From Eubacterium maltosivorans (GTDB lineage: Bacteria > Bacillota > Clostridia > Eubacteriales > Eubacteriaceae): 64,000 bases of DNA. The first letter of the stretch is position 1, and each line of letters starts with the position of its first letter. The notes beneath the pieces are model-generated. The model saw nothing but the letters and a program-made list of their open reading frames with translations. It was not told the origin of the DNA and made no database searches. The DNA lies in assembly GCF_002441855.2 (NCBI RefSeq), contig NZ_CP029487.1, forward strand, positions 1,860,001-1,924,000, written 5' to 3'. Positions 18,152 through 26,434 of this stretch are shown here, in pieces. A program made the position numbers and the translations under genes.

Positions 18152-20428
18152 TTATTCAACAGATTTCAAGGCGCTGACCATATCAATCCGCTTCAGCTTT
18201 CTGGATACAAGCCAGCCTACCAAAAGTGAAATTGCAAAAATTCCTGTGCTGCTGAGCGTATAGGACCACAGTTCTATTTTGGGCTGCATGTCCAAGGTAT
18301 CCCCCATAAAAAGCAGCATATACGCAACCAGCCCATAGCCGCATGGGATTCCGGCAGCGATGCCCACAATAGAAAGCCAGACCGTCTGCCTGCGCAGCAG
18401 CTTAGTCAGCCGTTTATGCTGAAACCCCAAAACCTTTAAAGTTGCCAGCTCACGCATTTTTTCCTGAAACGAAAGCACCCCAAGATTATAAAGAACCACA
18501 AGTCCCAAAATAATGCCCGCGCCGATCATAATGAGGATAATAGCATTCATCATCTCAAGCATACTGTTGAGCGATGCCATTAAGTCCTCTCTGGACTGAA
18601 CTGTCTCATAGGCTTCCCCCCCAAATTTTCCAGCCTCCTCATCGGTTACAAAGGCTGTCGGCTCAAAGCTTTCACCGCTTTTTTCAAAGGCTGTACGGCT
18701 CATGTATACCCCCTGTTCTAAAGGTGTCTGTATGATCTTCCTGATCTGTTCTGTATGCCAGTTATGATTTCCATAGCTGCGCCATCTGATCACATCACCA
18801 ACTGAAAGCCCTTCACTCTCAGCTGTTTTACGCGTCATGACAACCCCGTCTTCTGGCAATAAAAGTGTGTTTCCCTTCGTATCCTGAAAAGTAAAATAAG
18901 GTCCTTCATCAAAAACGGACAGAGCAAGTGTATCCTTTCCGCTATTTTTTTCAATCTCTACCACAGCTTCCTGTAAAAACTGATGGTTCTTTTCTTTTTT
19001 AAGCTGTTCTATCTGTTCGTCCGTACATTTCTCAGATAAGCTCACCTTGGTCTCATAGGTTTGAAGCGTGCCGTACATGGTATCAGCAAGATTGCTGACA
19101 GTATCACGCATTCCCAGGCCGCACAGAATAAGCATCATACAGCCCACAATACCAAATATGGTGATGAATGAACGTAGCTTATTTCTTAGGACATCCCGGA
19201 TATTCCATTGGCTGTAAAAGCCCAGACGTTTCCAAAAACGGCTTTTCTCTATTGCTGAATGCCGGCTGGTCTTGGGCGCTTTTGGCCGAAGCGTCTCCGC
19301 CGCTGCTCCCTTTAACTGTTTGCGGCTCGCCCAGTAACAGCTGCTGCAGCAAATCATGAGGCACAAAAACGCCATGATATAAACCGACGGTGTCACTGCA
19401 CTGTTCCACCACGGCATTGTATACATTGATTTCTGGAATCCAAAAACCAGCGGCGGGAGAAAAACCGGCCCGGTAAAAACACCGAGTGTACTGCCTGCGC
19501 CTCCCACTGAAAGTCCAAATGACAGGTAGTGCAGCGTAATTTTTCTGTTTCGTATTCCCAACGCTTTCAACGTTCCAATCTGGACTCTTTGATCTGCTGT
19601 TATCCTGGTCATTGTCGTTAATGTCGTGAGTATGGCAATTATCAGAAAAGCCACTGGATAGACCGAGCCCACAGCTCTCATCTGATCAATCTCATTTCGA
19701 AACATTGCGACACTTGGAATATTCTCCTGCATAACAAGCATCACTACTCTGTCAGGAAGGGATTCTGTTATCCGGCTCTCCAGATCATTTTTAGAAAGCC
19801 CTCCTGTTTTTATAAGCGCCTGTGTATATGGTACCGGACCAAAGCTCCAGGCCTTTTCTGGCATAAAAGCATAGCCATATCGGGTATGATCCGGAATAAT
19901 TTCATTATTATTTTTGACAGCGTACAAATATTCAGGCTGCATCACAAGACCTTTTACCTCTTTGGTAAGCACATTGTTTTGGCAGGTAACACTCATCGTG
20001 TCGCCTGTTTTTATCTGATGTGCCTTTGCAAACTCACTGTCTAGCCAAATACCATCACTGCTGCTGTCAAAAGCTTTTCCCTCCACTAAGTAGCACCCGG
20101 ATAAGACATCGCTGTTGATAACATTGAGCTGCAAAGTTGTCGCGCCGTCCGATTCATAGGCCGTATCTAACTGCAATCTTTTGGTTATGGTTTCAATCCC
20201 AGAAATATTCTTCAGCTGTTCGTAATCCTGGTTTGTAAAAAAACTGCTGTAAACAATGGCATCAGCGAGGTGTGTTTCATCATAATAATCCTGGCTTGAT
20301 TGCTTCATCCCTTGTCCAATACTGGTCATCCCTGAAAAAATAAAAACACCTAAAAAAATCATTAGAAATATGGCCAGAAATTGAGCCGCGTTGTTTTTCA
20401 AATCGCGCAGCATTTTTCGTAGCAGCAT
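18152..20428 (-). CDS. ABC transporter permease, FtsX type (second system)
   Basis: Membrane subunit of 758 residues. The N-terminus LRKMLRDLKNNAAQFLAIFLMIFLGVFIFSGMTSIG resembles large Gram-positive FtsX-like permeases. An external domain (about 55-240) is followed by an FtsX block near 255-370 (including TADQRVQIGTLKALGIRNRKI), a short cytoplasmic stretch, a second external domain and a C-terminal FtsX block near 630-750 with MRELATLKVLGFQHKRLTKLL. The start ATG overlaps the ATPase stop (TAATG), so translation is coupled. Possible cargo includes lipids, peptides or lipoproteins; nothing decides it. It is diverged from the 6781-9177 permease. Confidence 0.88.
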   Translation of the reverse strand: MLLRKMLRDLKNNAAQFLAIFLMIFLGVFIFSGMTSIGQGMKQSSQDYYDETHLADAIVYSSFFTNQDYEQLKNISGIETITKRLQLDTAYESDGATTLQLNVINSDVLSGCYLVEGKAFDSSSDGIWLDSEFAKAHQIKTGDTMSVTCQNNVLTKEVKGLVMQPEYLYAVKNNNEIIPDHTRYGYAFMPEKAWSFGPVPYTQALIKTGGLSKNDLESRITESLPDRVVMLVMQENIPSVAMFRNEIDQMRAVGSVYPVAFLIIAILTTLTTMTRITADQRVQIGTLKALGIRNRKITLHYLSFGLSVGGAGSTLGVFTGPVFLPPLVFGFQKSMYTMPWWNSAVTPSVYIMAFLCLMICCSSCYWASRKQLKGAAAETLRPKAPKTSRHSAIEKSRFWKRLGFYSQWNIRDVLRNKLRSFITIFGIVGCMMLILCGLGMRDTVSNLADTMYGTLQTYETKVSLSEKCTDEQIEQLKKEKNHQFLQEAVVEIEKNSGKDTLALSVFDEGPYFTFQDTKGNTLLLPEDGVVMTRKTAESEGLSVGDVIRWRSYGNHNWHTEQIRKIIQTPLEQGVYMSRTAFEKSGESFEPTAFVTDEEAGKFGGEAYETVQSREDLMASLNSMLEMMNAIILIMIGAGIILGLVVLYNLGVLSFQEKMRELATLKVLGFQHKRLTKLLRRQTVWLSIVGIAAGIPCGYGLVAYMLLFMGDTLDMQPKIELWSYTLSSTGIFAISLLVGWLVSRKLKRIDMVSALKSVE

Positions 20429-21129
20429 TACCACCTCACCTCGCTTACATTTCTCGGCGCAGTATTGAGTGTAATGTCTGCGACACGGCCGTTTTTAATT
20501 TGGATCACCTTATCAGCCATCTCTGCAAGCGCTGCGTTATGCGTGACAATGACAACGGTGTGTCCTTTTTCACGGCTCATATTTTGAAGCAGCGTTAAGA
20601 TCACTATCCCAGTCTTTGAATCCAGGGCTCCCGTAGGTTCATCACACAATAACAGCTTGGGATTTTTGCACAATGCGCGCGCGATCGCTGTCCTCTGCTG
20701 TTCTCCGCCAGAAATCTGCGTGGGAAACAGGTGACGGCGCTCCCAGAGGCCAACCGATTTTAAAACACCCTCCGGCTCGAGTGCCTTTGAGGTAGCTTCT
20801 TTTATCAGCGCAATGTTTTCATAAACGGTTAACGCTGGAATTAAATTATAAAACTGAAACACGAAGCCAACCTCCGACGCTCTGTAATCTGTCAGCTGGC
20901 TTTCTTTAAGCGCTGTGATATCCTGTCCGTCAACAAAGAGCTGCCCGCTGGTCGCGGTATCCATCCCTCCCAATAAATTCAGGATTGTGCTTTTTCCTGC
21001 ACCGCTGGGCCCCAGAATAACGACCAGCTCGCCCTGATTAATCGAAAAGCTGGCTTGATTAACCGCCAGAATTTTTTGATCGCCCATAAAGTATTCTTTT
21101 GTTATTTTTTCCAATTCAATAAAGCCCAT
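20428..21129 (-). CDS. ABC transporter ATP-binding protein (second system)
   Basis: ATPase of 233 residues with Walker A LGPSGAGKST near residue 40, Q-loop FQFYNLIP near 91, signature ISGGEQQRTAIARAL near 140, Walker B LLLCDEPTGALDS near 162 and switch VTHNAALAEMAD near 198. It belongs to the LolD/MacB class that works with FtsX-type permeases. A GGAGG site precedes the ATG. It is the first gene of a two-gene operon with a strong promoter and an operator-like palindrome upstream. Confidence 0.95.
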   Translation of the reverse strand: MGFIELEKITKEYFMGDQKILAVNQASFSINQGELVVILGPSGAGKSTILNLLGGMDTATSGQLFVDGQDITALKESQLTDYRASEVGFVFQFYNLIPALTVYENIALIKEATSKALEPEGVLKSVGLWERRHLFPTQISGGEQQRTAIARALCKNPKLLLCDEPTGALDSKTGIVILTLLQNMSREKGHTVVIVTHNAALAEMADKVIQIKNGRVADITLNTAPRNVSEVRW

Positions 21130-21156
21130 CTTTTACCTCCAATTTTAATCGTCAAT

Positions 21157-21221
21157 CGTGCGCACGGTAACTGATAGGATAATTGTGGTTTGATTATAGG
21201 CGAAAAAACAGCCGGTGTAAA
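21157..21221 (-). promoter_or_regulatory. Promoter with palindromic operator for the second ABC operon
   Basis: Minus strand: -35 TTTACA (21216-21221), a 17-base spacer and -10 TATAAT (21193-21198). Downstream, in the leader, lies the perfect palindrome CGTGCGCACG (21157-21166), extended outwards by weaker ATC/GAT symmetry. The position suits a repressor, with the TetR protein at 17563-18144 the obvious candidate. Confidence 0.68.
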
Positions 21222-21276
21222 TGCTGCCGGCGCATATAAAATCATTAGTTAACAAGCGTTCATTTTTGACGGCAAA

Positions 21277-21306
21277 AAAACGACAGCCCTCTCAAACTGT
21301 CGTTTT
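21277..21306 (-). terminator. Terminator of the first NERD gene
   Basis: Minus-strand AAAACGACAG/CTGTCGTTTT hairpin overlapping the stop codon of the upstream gene and followed by a T-run. Confidence 0.82.
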
Positions 21307-22313
21307 CATTGACGCTTATTGGACGTTTCATCATCGTGCTGCTTTATAATGCTTATAATGAGATCTCCATAATTTTCACACCGTTTTTTATCCATTCCCT
21401 GAACGGTTTCCAGTTCAATCCGGCTTTCAGGCTTCATATTAACAAGCTTTTCAATGGTTTCCCTGTCCAAAACCTCCGCCGCGGTAGTCTGCTCTCTCTG
21501 ACTTTGTTCTTTGGCAAAAGCTATCAGCTTATTTTTAAGGCATTGATCTTCCGGTGAAAATCGAGTAAGATCTGGAACCTTTACCTCGTGGATTTTGGCC
21601 GCCCCACCCTTGTAAAATGGCTTATCGGCTTTCCTCTGAAGCGATAACGACGCTGTGCTTTCTCCGGCTGTATAGAGTTTCAACCGATTATAAAGGTATT
21701 GGATCCGCTCTGGCGTTAAAATAACAGACTGTTCTGCTATCTGGCCGCGCAGCGTTTCAAAGAGCATTTTCCTGTTCAGTACAGGAGATGTTGTTTCCAG
21801 ATGTACATCGCTTATCCCACAGCGGTTACTAAAAACAACATAGTCAAACACCCACTCTTCCTTAATTTCAGGATAGCGCCTAAGCAGGGCCTGCATATTA
21901 TATCTGTTTTCATCAAGAGGATTTTTAAACGCTTTTTTATTGCCATCTTCATTTAAAACATACCACTGCCTGTCCTTTTCGCCACCCGTAACATAACCGG
22001 ACTCATTTATTGAATTAAATAAGTATATTCCCGTTGGGCAGATCAATAAAACATCAATCTCCGCCTGGTTTCCATCTTCCGCAAGAACTGACAGGCGTGA
22101 TAGAACCTCATTGTTCTCACCTGGAAGCATTAAAAGTATTTGATTCAGAAGCTGGGGAGCTGCTGTTTTAGGATTGATCTCGGCAGCATAGCCAACGTTT
22201 GATTTTCGCGGCTTAAATGTACTTTTCATACGCTGGCTTATAAACTTCACCATGACAAATGCAAAAACAACCAGTACCAGCAGATAAAAGCATCCCATCA
22301 AAACCTTTAGCAT
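21306..22313 (-). CDS. Membrane-anchored NERD-domain protein
   Basis: A 335-residue protein with one N-terminal transmembrane helix (about 5-25). A NERD-like (nuclease-related) region follows around residues 55-200: LLPGENNEVLSRLSVLAEDGNQAEIDVLLICPTGIYLFNSINESGYVTG and a later VFDYVVFSNRCGISDV. The EIDVLLICPTGIYLFN segment corresponds to the D-x-(hydrophobic) core of the NERD fold. The C-terminal 100 residues contain an HRDC-like stretch (CLKNKLIAFAKEQSQ then LVNMKPESRIELETVQGMDKKRCENYGDLIISII), as in RecQ or RNase D, which would bind nucleic acid. Nuclease activity is not proven. It has its own terminator and is followed upstream by a second NERD gene. Confidence 0.7.
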   Translation of the reverse strand: MLKVLMGCFYLLVLVVFAFVMVKFISQRMKSTFKPRKSNVGYAAEINPKTAAPQLLNQILLMLPGENNEVLSRLSVLAEDGNQAEIDVLLICPTGIYLFNSINESGYVTGGEKDRQWYVLNEDGNKKAFKNPLDENRYNMQALLRRYPEIKEEWVFDYVVFSNRCGISDVHLETTSPVLNRKMLFETLRGQIAEQSVILTPERIQYLYNRLKLYTAGESTASLSLQRKADKPFYKGGAAKIHEVKVPDLTRFSPEDQCLKNKLIAFAKEQSQREQTTAAEVLDRETIEKLVNMKPESRIELETVQGMDKKRCENYGDLIISIIKQHDDETSNKRQ

Positions 22314-22364
22314 AAATCGCTCCCCCTTTCTTTTTTCTTATTATACTATAACTTCACATATAAA

Positions 22365-22401
22365 AAACAGGCTGCAATAGGATTTATATTGCAGCCTGTT
22401 T
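22365..22401 (-). terminator. Terminator of the second NERD gene
   Basis: Perfect 14-base inverted repeat AAACAGGCTGCAAT/ATTGCAGCCTGTTT with a nine-base loop and a T-run on the minus strand. Confidence 0.9.
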
Positions 22402-22417
22402 CGTCGTGCCCTTAAAT

Positions 22418-23080
22418 TTATCCGGCAGGATATTGTCTTTTCAGGCTCTTAACCTGTTTCTTGTGTTTTCGCTTTGTCCGCCCATTCATGTCTGTAAACT
22501 TCTGGAGCTCCTGTTCAAAAAATGCCAGCTCTCGTCCTGAAAACTTATTAAAACTAAAACGGAGCTTCCACTTCATTTTTCTTTTTAGCTCTGTATCCTT
22601 TAAAACCCGAACGCTGCGATTTTTGATCCTCACTCTTTTTATTTCGCTGCTGCCGCAAAACACAATGCGTGAATAAACAAACCGTGGATTAATTTCTGGA
22701 AACAGACGCAGTAATGCCCTGATATGGCCCTCATTTTGCCACACAGGATTATAGAAAGATACTTTTTTTCCATTGCCCAGGACCTTAATCCATTCATTGT
22801 ACCGTTCGTCTCCATAAATAACGCCGCGATAATTTTTAATCTCAAAGACAAATATTCCCTTTCGGGTAAGCATAAGAAGATCCGTTTCTGTGGTTCCCTT
22901 GCTTGTAGGCAGATAAATATTTCGCAGAATCACACTGCTTCTCGGCGCTATTTGAGTGATAAGCTGGTAAACTTCTGTTTCACCCATTTCGCCAGCTTTA
23001 TATTTCTTTTTATTTTTTGTATACTGATTAAAGCTTATCACCGCAGCAAAAAGCAACACCAATAAAATTAACCACAGCAT
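22418..23080 (-). CDS. NERD-domain protein with N-terminal membrane anchor
   Basis: A 220-residue protein: one transmembrane helix (residues 2-18) followed by a NERD domain, GEMGETEVYQLITQIAPRSSVILRNIYLPTSKGTTETDLLMLTRKGIFVFEIKNYRGVIYGDE (about 30-95). The ETDLLM and FEIKNY segments match the conserved D and E-x-K residues of restriction-endonuclease-like folds, so nuclease chemistry is possible. The C-terminal tail is strongly basic (NGRTKRKHKKQVKSLKRQ), suggesting nucleic acid contact. It lies 15 bases downstream of the sodium-dependent transporter gene stop. Biological role unknown. Confidence 0.8.
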   Translation of the reverse strand: MLWLILLVLLFAAVISFNQYTKNKKKYKAGEMGETEVYQLITQIAPRSSVILRNIYLPTSKGTTETDLLMLTRKGIFVFEIKNYRGVIYGDERYNEWIKVLGNGKKVSFYNPVWQNEGHIRALLRLFPEINPRFVYSRIVFCGSSEIKRVRIKNRSVRVLKDTELKRKMKWKLRFSFNKFSGRELAFFEQELQKFTDMNGRTKRKHKKQVKSLKRQYPAG

Positions 23081-23095
23081 CTTTTCTCCGCCTTT

Positions 23096-24454
23096 TTACA
23101 GCTTTATTATTTTAAAGGTATCCAGTATATAAGCTATCATAATCGCAATGGTAAAGACAGGCGCGATGTATTTCAGCATAAAAACATAAAGCTTCTCTCT
23201 TCTAAACTCGCCTGAAGATTTAAGCTCACTCAGGACAAAATCCGGTTTGATCATCCAACCAACCAAAATACATGTCAGGCAGGAGCCCAAAGGCATCAGA
23301 ATATAATTCGATGCAAAATCCATAAAGTCGAGAATCTGCAAACCAAAAATTTGAACGCTGTCCCACAGACCAAAACCAAGGCTTGGCGCCATGCCCACAA
23401 CAAAGCAAAGAAGCGCCACCATAAAAACAGCATTTTTTCTCGGCAGTTTAAACTGATCGCATACGGCGCTGATGATTGCCTCCATTAACGAAATAACTGA
23501 GGTGAGCGCCGCAAACAATACTAACGCAAAGAATATTGCACCGATGGCGCCGCCCATGGGCATGGAAGCAAAGACCTTAGGCAGTGTGATAAACATAAGG
23601 CCTGGACCCGCGTTCAGCGCACTCGGATCTCCACCCGAAAAAGCGAAAACCGCCGGAACGATCATCATTGCAGCCAGTATTGCAATGCCAGTATCAAAGA
23701 TCTCGATTTGTCCGACACACTTTTCGATGTTTTCATCCTTTTTCATATATGATCCATAGGTAACCATAATGGCCATCCCCAGAGACATTGAATAAAACAT
23801 CTGTCCCATGGCGGCCACCACACCCATAATTGAAAACCTCGAAAAATCAGGAATTAAAAGGTATTTAAAGCCGTCGAGCGCACCTGGCAGAGTAAAAGAA
23901 TAACCGGCCAGAAAAATCGTCAGAAGAACCAGGACAGGCATTAGTATTTTACTGGCTCTTTCAATTCCTCCTTTAACACCGCCGAACAGAATAACAGCTC
24001 CGATTAAGATAAAAAGCCCCATCCAGATAATAGGCTCTGCACTTGTACTGATATAATTTGAAAAGAATGTGTCGGTTGCCGCTTCTTTCATCCCACCAGT
24101 CGCAAAAACAGCCAAATATTTAATAACCCATCCGCCGATCACACTGTAATACGGTGTAATAATCGCAGCTACGACGACTGTAAAAACACCAATAAAGGCT
24201 GACTTTGAGTTTAATTTTTTATAAGCGCCAATGGGGCTCAATCGGGTTTTTCTTCCAATTGCGATCTCCGTTGTCATCAAAGTATAACCAAAAGTCAATG
24301 CTAAAATAATATAAACTAAAATAAATGCTCCGCCGCCATATTTCGCGGCATAATATGGAAAGCGCCATATATTGCCAAGCCCAACTGCTGAACCCGCAGC
24401 GGCCAGGACAAAACCAAGCTTTCCTGAAAACTGACTTCTTTTTCGATTCTCCAC
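23096..24454 (-). CDS. Sodium-dependent transporter, SNF/LeuT family
   Basis: Secondary transporter of about 452 residues with eleven to twelve transmembrane helices. The N-terminal signature KLGFVLAAAGSAVGLGNIWRFPYYAAKYGGGAFILVYI is the hallmark of the neurotransmitter:sodium symporter family (TM1 with its unwound Na+ and substrate site). The usual cargo is an amino acid or related amine; the substrate here is unknown. The start is uncertain: the GTG at 24454 gives the expected N-terminus, while the in-frame TTG at 24496 would add 14 residues. It stands alone before the two NERD genes. Confidence 0.92.
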   Translation of the reverse strand: MENRKRSQFSGKLGFVLAAAGSAVGLGNIWRFPYYAAKYGGGAFILVYIILALTFGYTLMTTEIAIGRKTRLSPIGAYKKLNSKSAFIGVFTVVVAAIITPYYSVIGGWVIKYLAVFATGGMKEAATDTFFSNYISTSAEPIIWMGLFILIGAVILFGGVKGGIERASKILMPVLVLLTIFLAGYSFTLPGALDGFKYLLIPDFSRFSIMGVVAAMGQMFYSMSLGMAIMVTYGSYMKKDENIEKCVGQIEIFDTGIAILAAMMIVPAVFAFSGGDPSALNAGPGLMFITLPKVFASMPMGGAIGAIFFALVLFAALTSVISLMEAIISAVCDQFKLPRKNAVFMVALLCFVVGMAPSLGFGLWDSVQIFGLQILDFMDFASNYILMPLGSCLTCILVGWMIKPDFVLSELKSSGEFRREKLYVFMLKYIAPVFTIAIMIAYILDTFKIIKL

Positions 24455-24574
24455 TAAATCAAAAACGCTCCTCACTCTTAAATTTATGTGCCTCAATTTT
24501 TTAAAGGCTGTTTTATTGCCCTTTAGCGCACCAATTTTTTATTATATACGAAAACCACTTTAATGTACAGCAAA

Positions 24575-24604
24575 AAAGCACACAGTGTACTGCCTGTGTG
24601 CTTT
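24575..24604 (-). terminator. Terminator of the MarR gene
   Basis: Minus-strand AAAGCACACAG/CTGTGTGCTTT hairpin followed by a T-run, 17 bases after the stop codon. Confidence 0.88.
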
Positions 24605-24620
24605 CAACCCCAATCACCTT

Positions 24621-25043
24621 TTATTTAAAATCTCCATTCGCAATAATCCGCAAATAGGTTTTAAGCTGTTCCTGCTGTTCGCTGTTCAAGTCCTTCAGCG
24701 CCTCAATATTGACCTCTTCAATAATTTTCAAAACAGGTTCTTCCAGCAGATTTCCTTTTTCCGTCGCGATAACCTGGACTTCTCTGCGATCCTCTACATT
24801 GACGATTCGATCAATCAGTCCTTTTTTCTGCATTCTGTCCAAAACCCCCGAAATCGTCGAAGTTTCAAGGCATAAGGTATCTGCGATCTGCTTAGGAGTA
24901 TTGTAATCCCTGCCCCATAAGCAGTTCAACACCCCATACTGAGAGGGCGTAATATCATAAGGCGCCAACTTTTGACTCAGATATTGAAAAACATTATGCT
25001 GGGCTATCGTCAATAAAAAATTTATACAATCTTGTAATTCCAT
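24621..25043 (-). CDS. MarR family transcriptional regulator
   Basis: A 140-residue winged-helix regulator. The core YDITPSQYGVLNCLWGRDYNTPKQIADTLCLETSTISGVLDRMQKKGLIDRIVNVEDRREVQVIATEKG (about 30-100) holds the recognition helix and the wing with the D-x-R-x-x-x-V motif typical of MarR. It is transcribed in the same direction as the decayed acyl-CoA operon just upstream but separated from it by a terminator, and it has its own consensus promoter. It may have been the regulator of that operon; this is inference. The gene itself is intact. Confidence 0.92.
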   Translation of the reverse strand: MELQDCINFLLTIAQHNVFQYLSQKLAPYDITPSQYGVLNCLWGRDYNTPKQIADTLCLETSTISGVLDRMQKKGLIDRIVNVEDRREVQVIATEKGNLLEEPVLKIIEEVNIEALKDLNSEQQEQLKTYLRIIANGDFK

Positions 25044-25096
25044 AAAAAATCCTCTATTCTAATTCTTTTGTTACAGAAATATTTACATTTTAAATA

Positions 25097-25125
25097 ATTA
25101 TATTTTATCCATTATTTTTTGTCAA
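25097..25125 (-). promoter_or_regulatory. Consensus promoter of the MarR gene
   Basis: Minus strand: TTGACA (25120-25125), a 17-base spacer, TATAAT (25097-25102), about 55 bases before the MarR start codon. Confidence 0.82.
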
Positions 25126-25138
25126 ATGAATTCGCACA

Positions 25139-25171
25139 AAAACTCCTGATTGGTAAACCATCAGGAGTTTT
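25139..25171 (-). terminator. Terminator of the decayed acyl-CoA operon
   Basis: Minus-strand AAAACTCCTGATGG/CCAATCAGGAGTTTT hairpin with a four-base loop and a T-run, about 80 bases after the acyl-CoA dehydrogenase stop. Confidence 0.88.
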
Positions 25172-25252
25172 GGAGCTCTACGTAAAAGTCTGTAATACAG
25201 GATTCTTACATCAGGCGTATAGCATTTTATTAATGAAGTGTCCTAAGATTCA

Positions 25253-26393
25253 TTATCTAAACAACTGACCGCTGATAACCAGCTTCTGGATTTCATTAGT
25301 TCCTTCGTAAATCTGAGTAATTTTAGCGTCACGCATCATACGTTCTACGTGGTAGTCTTTCATATACCCATTCCCGCCCAACATCTGCACAGCTTCTGTG
25401 GTTACATGCATTGCGGCATCGGTACAGAGTAGTTTTGCTTTTGCGGCTGATAAAGTATAAGGTCTTCCCTCTGATTTATCCAATGCTGCTTTGTATAGCA
25501 TTAGTCGCTCCTGCTCAATCTGGCACTCCAGCTCGACCATTTTAAAAGCAAGGTACTGGTTCTTATACAATGGTTTGCCAAACTGCTCGCGCTGCATTAA
25601 ATATTTCCTGGCGATTTCAAAGGCATCTTCTGCTAGCCCCAGTCCCTGTGCAGCAACCCCAATACGCCTCCCCGTCAAGGGTTTTCATGGCTACCTTAAA
25701 CCCTTGTCCTTCTTCACCCATCAGGTTTTCTGCCGGAATTTTACAGTTATCGAAGATGAGCTCAGACACCTGTGCCGCACGAATCCCCATTTTATATTCA
25801 ATTTTGCCAATTGAAAAGCCCGTAGTACCTTTTTTAACTAAGAAACAGGATAATCCTTTAGCTTTCTTTTTTGGCTGAGTTAAAGCATAAACTGCAAAAT
25901 AATCTGCCAAAAGCCCATTTGTATTAAAACACTTAGCACCATTTAAAATGTAGTGGTCTCCTTCTCTGGCTGCGTTGGTGATACATCCGCCGGCATCTGA
26001 GCCAGCATTCGGTTCTGTTAGGCCAAATGCCCCAAAACTTTGTCCCGATAATACTGGCGGTAAAAATTCTCTTTTCTGCGCTTCCGAAGCAGCGTTAGAT
26101 ATGCTCCCACCATAGAGAAAGGTTGATACTGAGTAAGAAATAGCAACCGATCCATCAACCTTGACAATTTCTTCAACGGCAATGGCATAATCAAGATAAT
26201 CTCCGCCCTGTCCGCCGTATTCTTTTGGATAAGGAAGGCCAATCAGCCCCATTTCACCCATTTTTTTATAAGCGTCAACCGGAAAAGTACTTTTCTCATC
26301 TCTTTCTCGGACACCTGGCAATAATTCTTTTTCCGCAAATTCACGTACAGCCTTCTGTAATGCCAATCTTTTATCATCTAACTGAAAATCTAT
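25253..26393 (-). pseudogene. Acyl-CoA dehydrogenase, frameshifted and without a normal start codon
   Basis: Remnant of a flavin-dependent acyl-CoA dehydrogenase (butyryl-CoA dehydrogenase class) of about 379 residues. The N-terminal part contains LTEPNAGSDAGGCITNA and GIRAAQVSELIFDNCKIP. The C-terminal part contains RKYLMQREQFGKPLYKNQYLAFKM, MLGGNGYMKDY and the catalytic glutamate in QIYEGTNEIQKL. A +1 shift in a GGGG run (25670-25673) breaks the frame between KTLDG and RIGVAAQGLG. The expected start, nine bases after AAAGGAG, reads ATA (26391-26393) where homologues have ATG. The total length of 1,141 bases equals 380 codons plus one base, consistent with a single insertion. A shortened product from an internal start would still be truncated. 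Confidence 0.9.
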
Positions 26394-26434
26394 TTAAAAA
26401 CTCCTTTATATATATTTTAATATTTAAAAACTTT

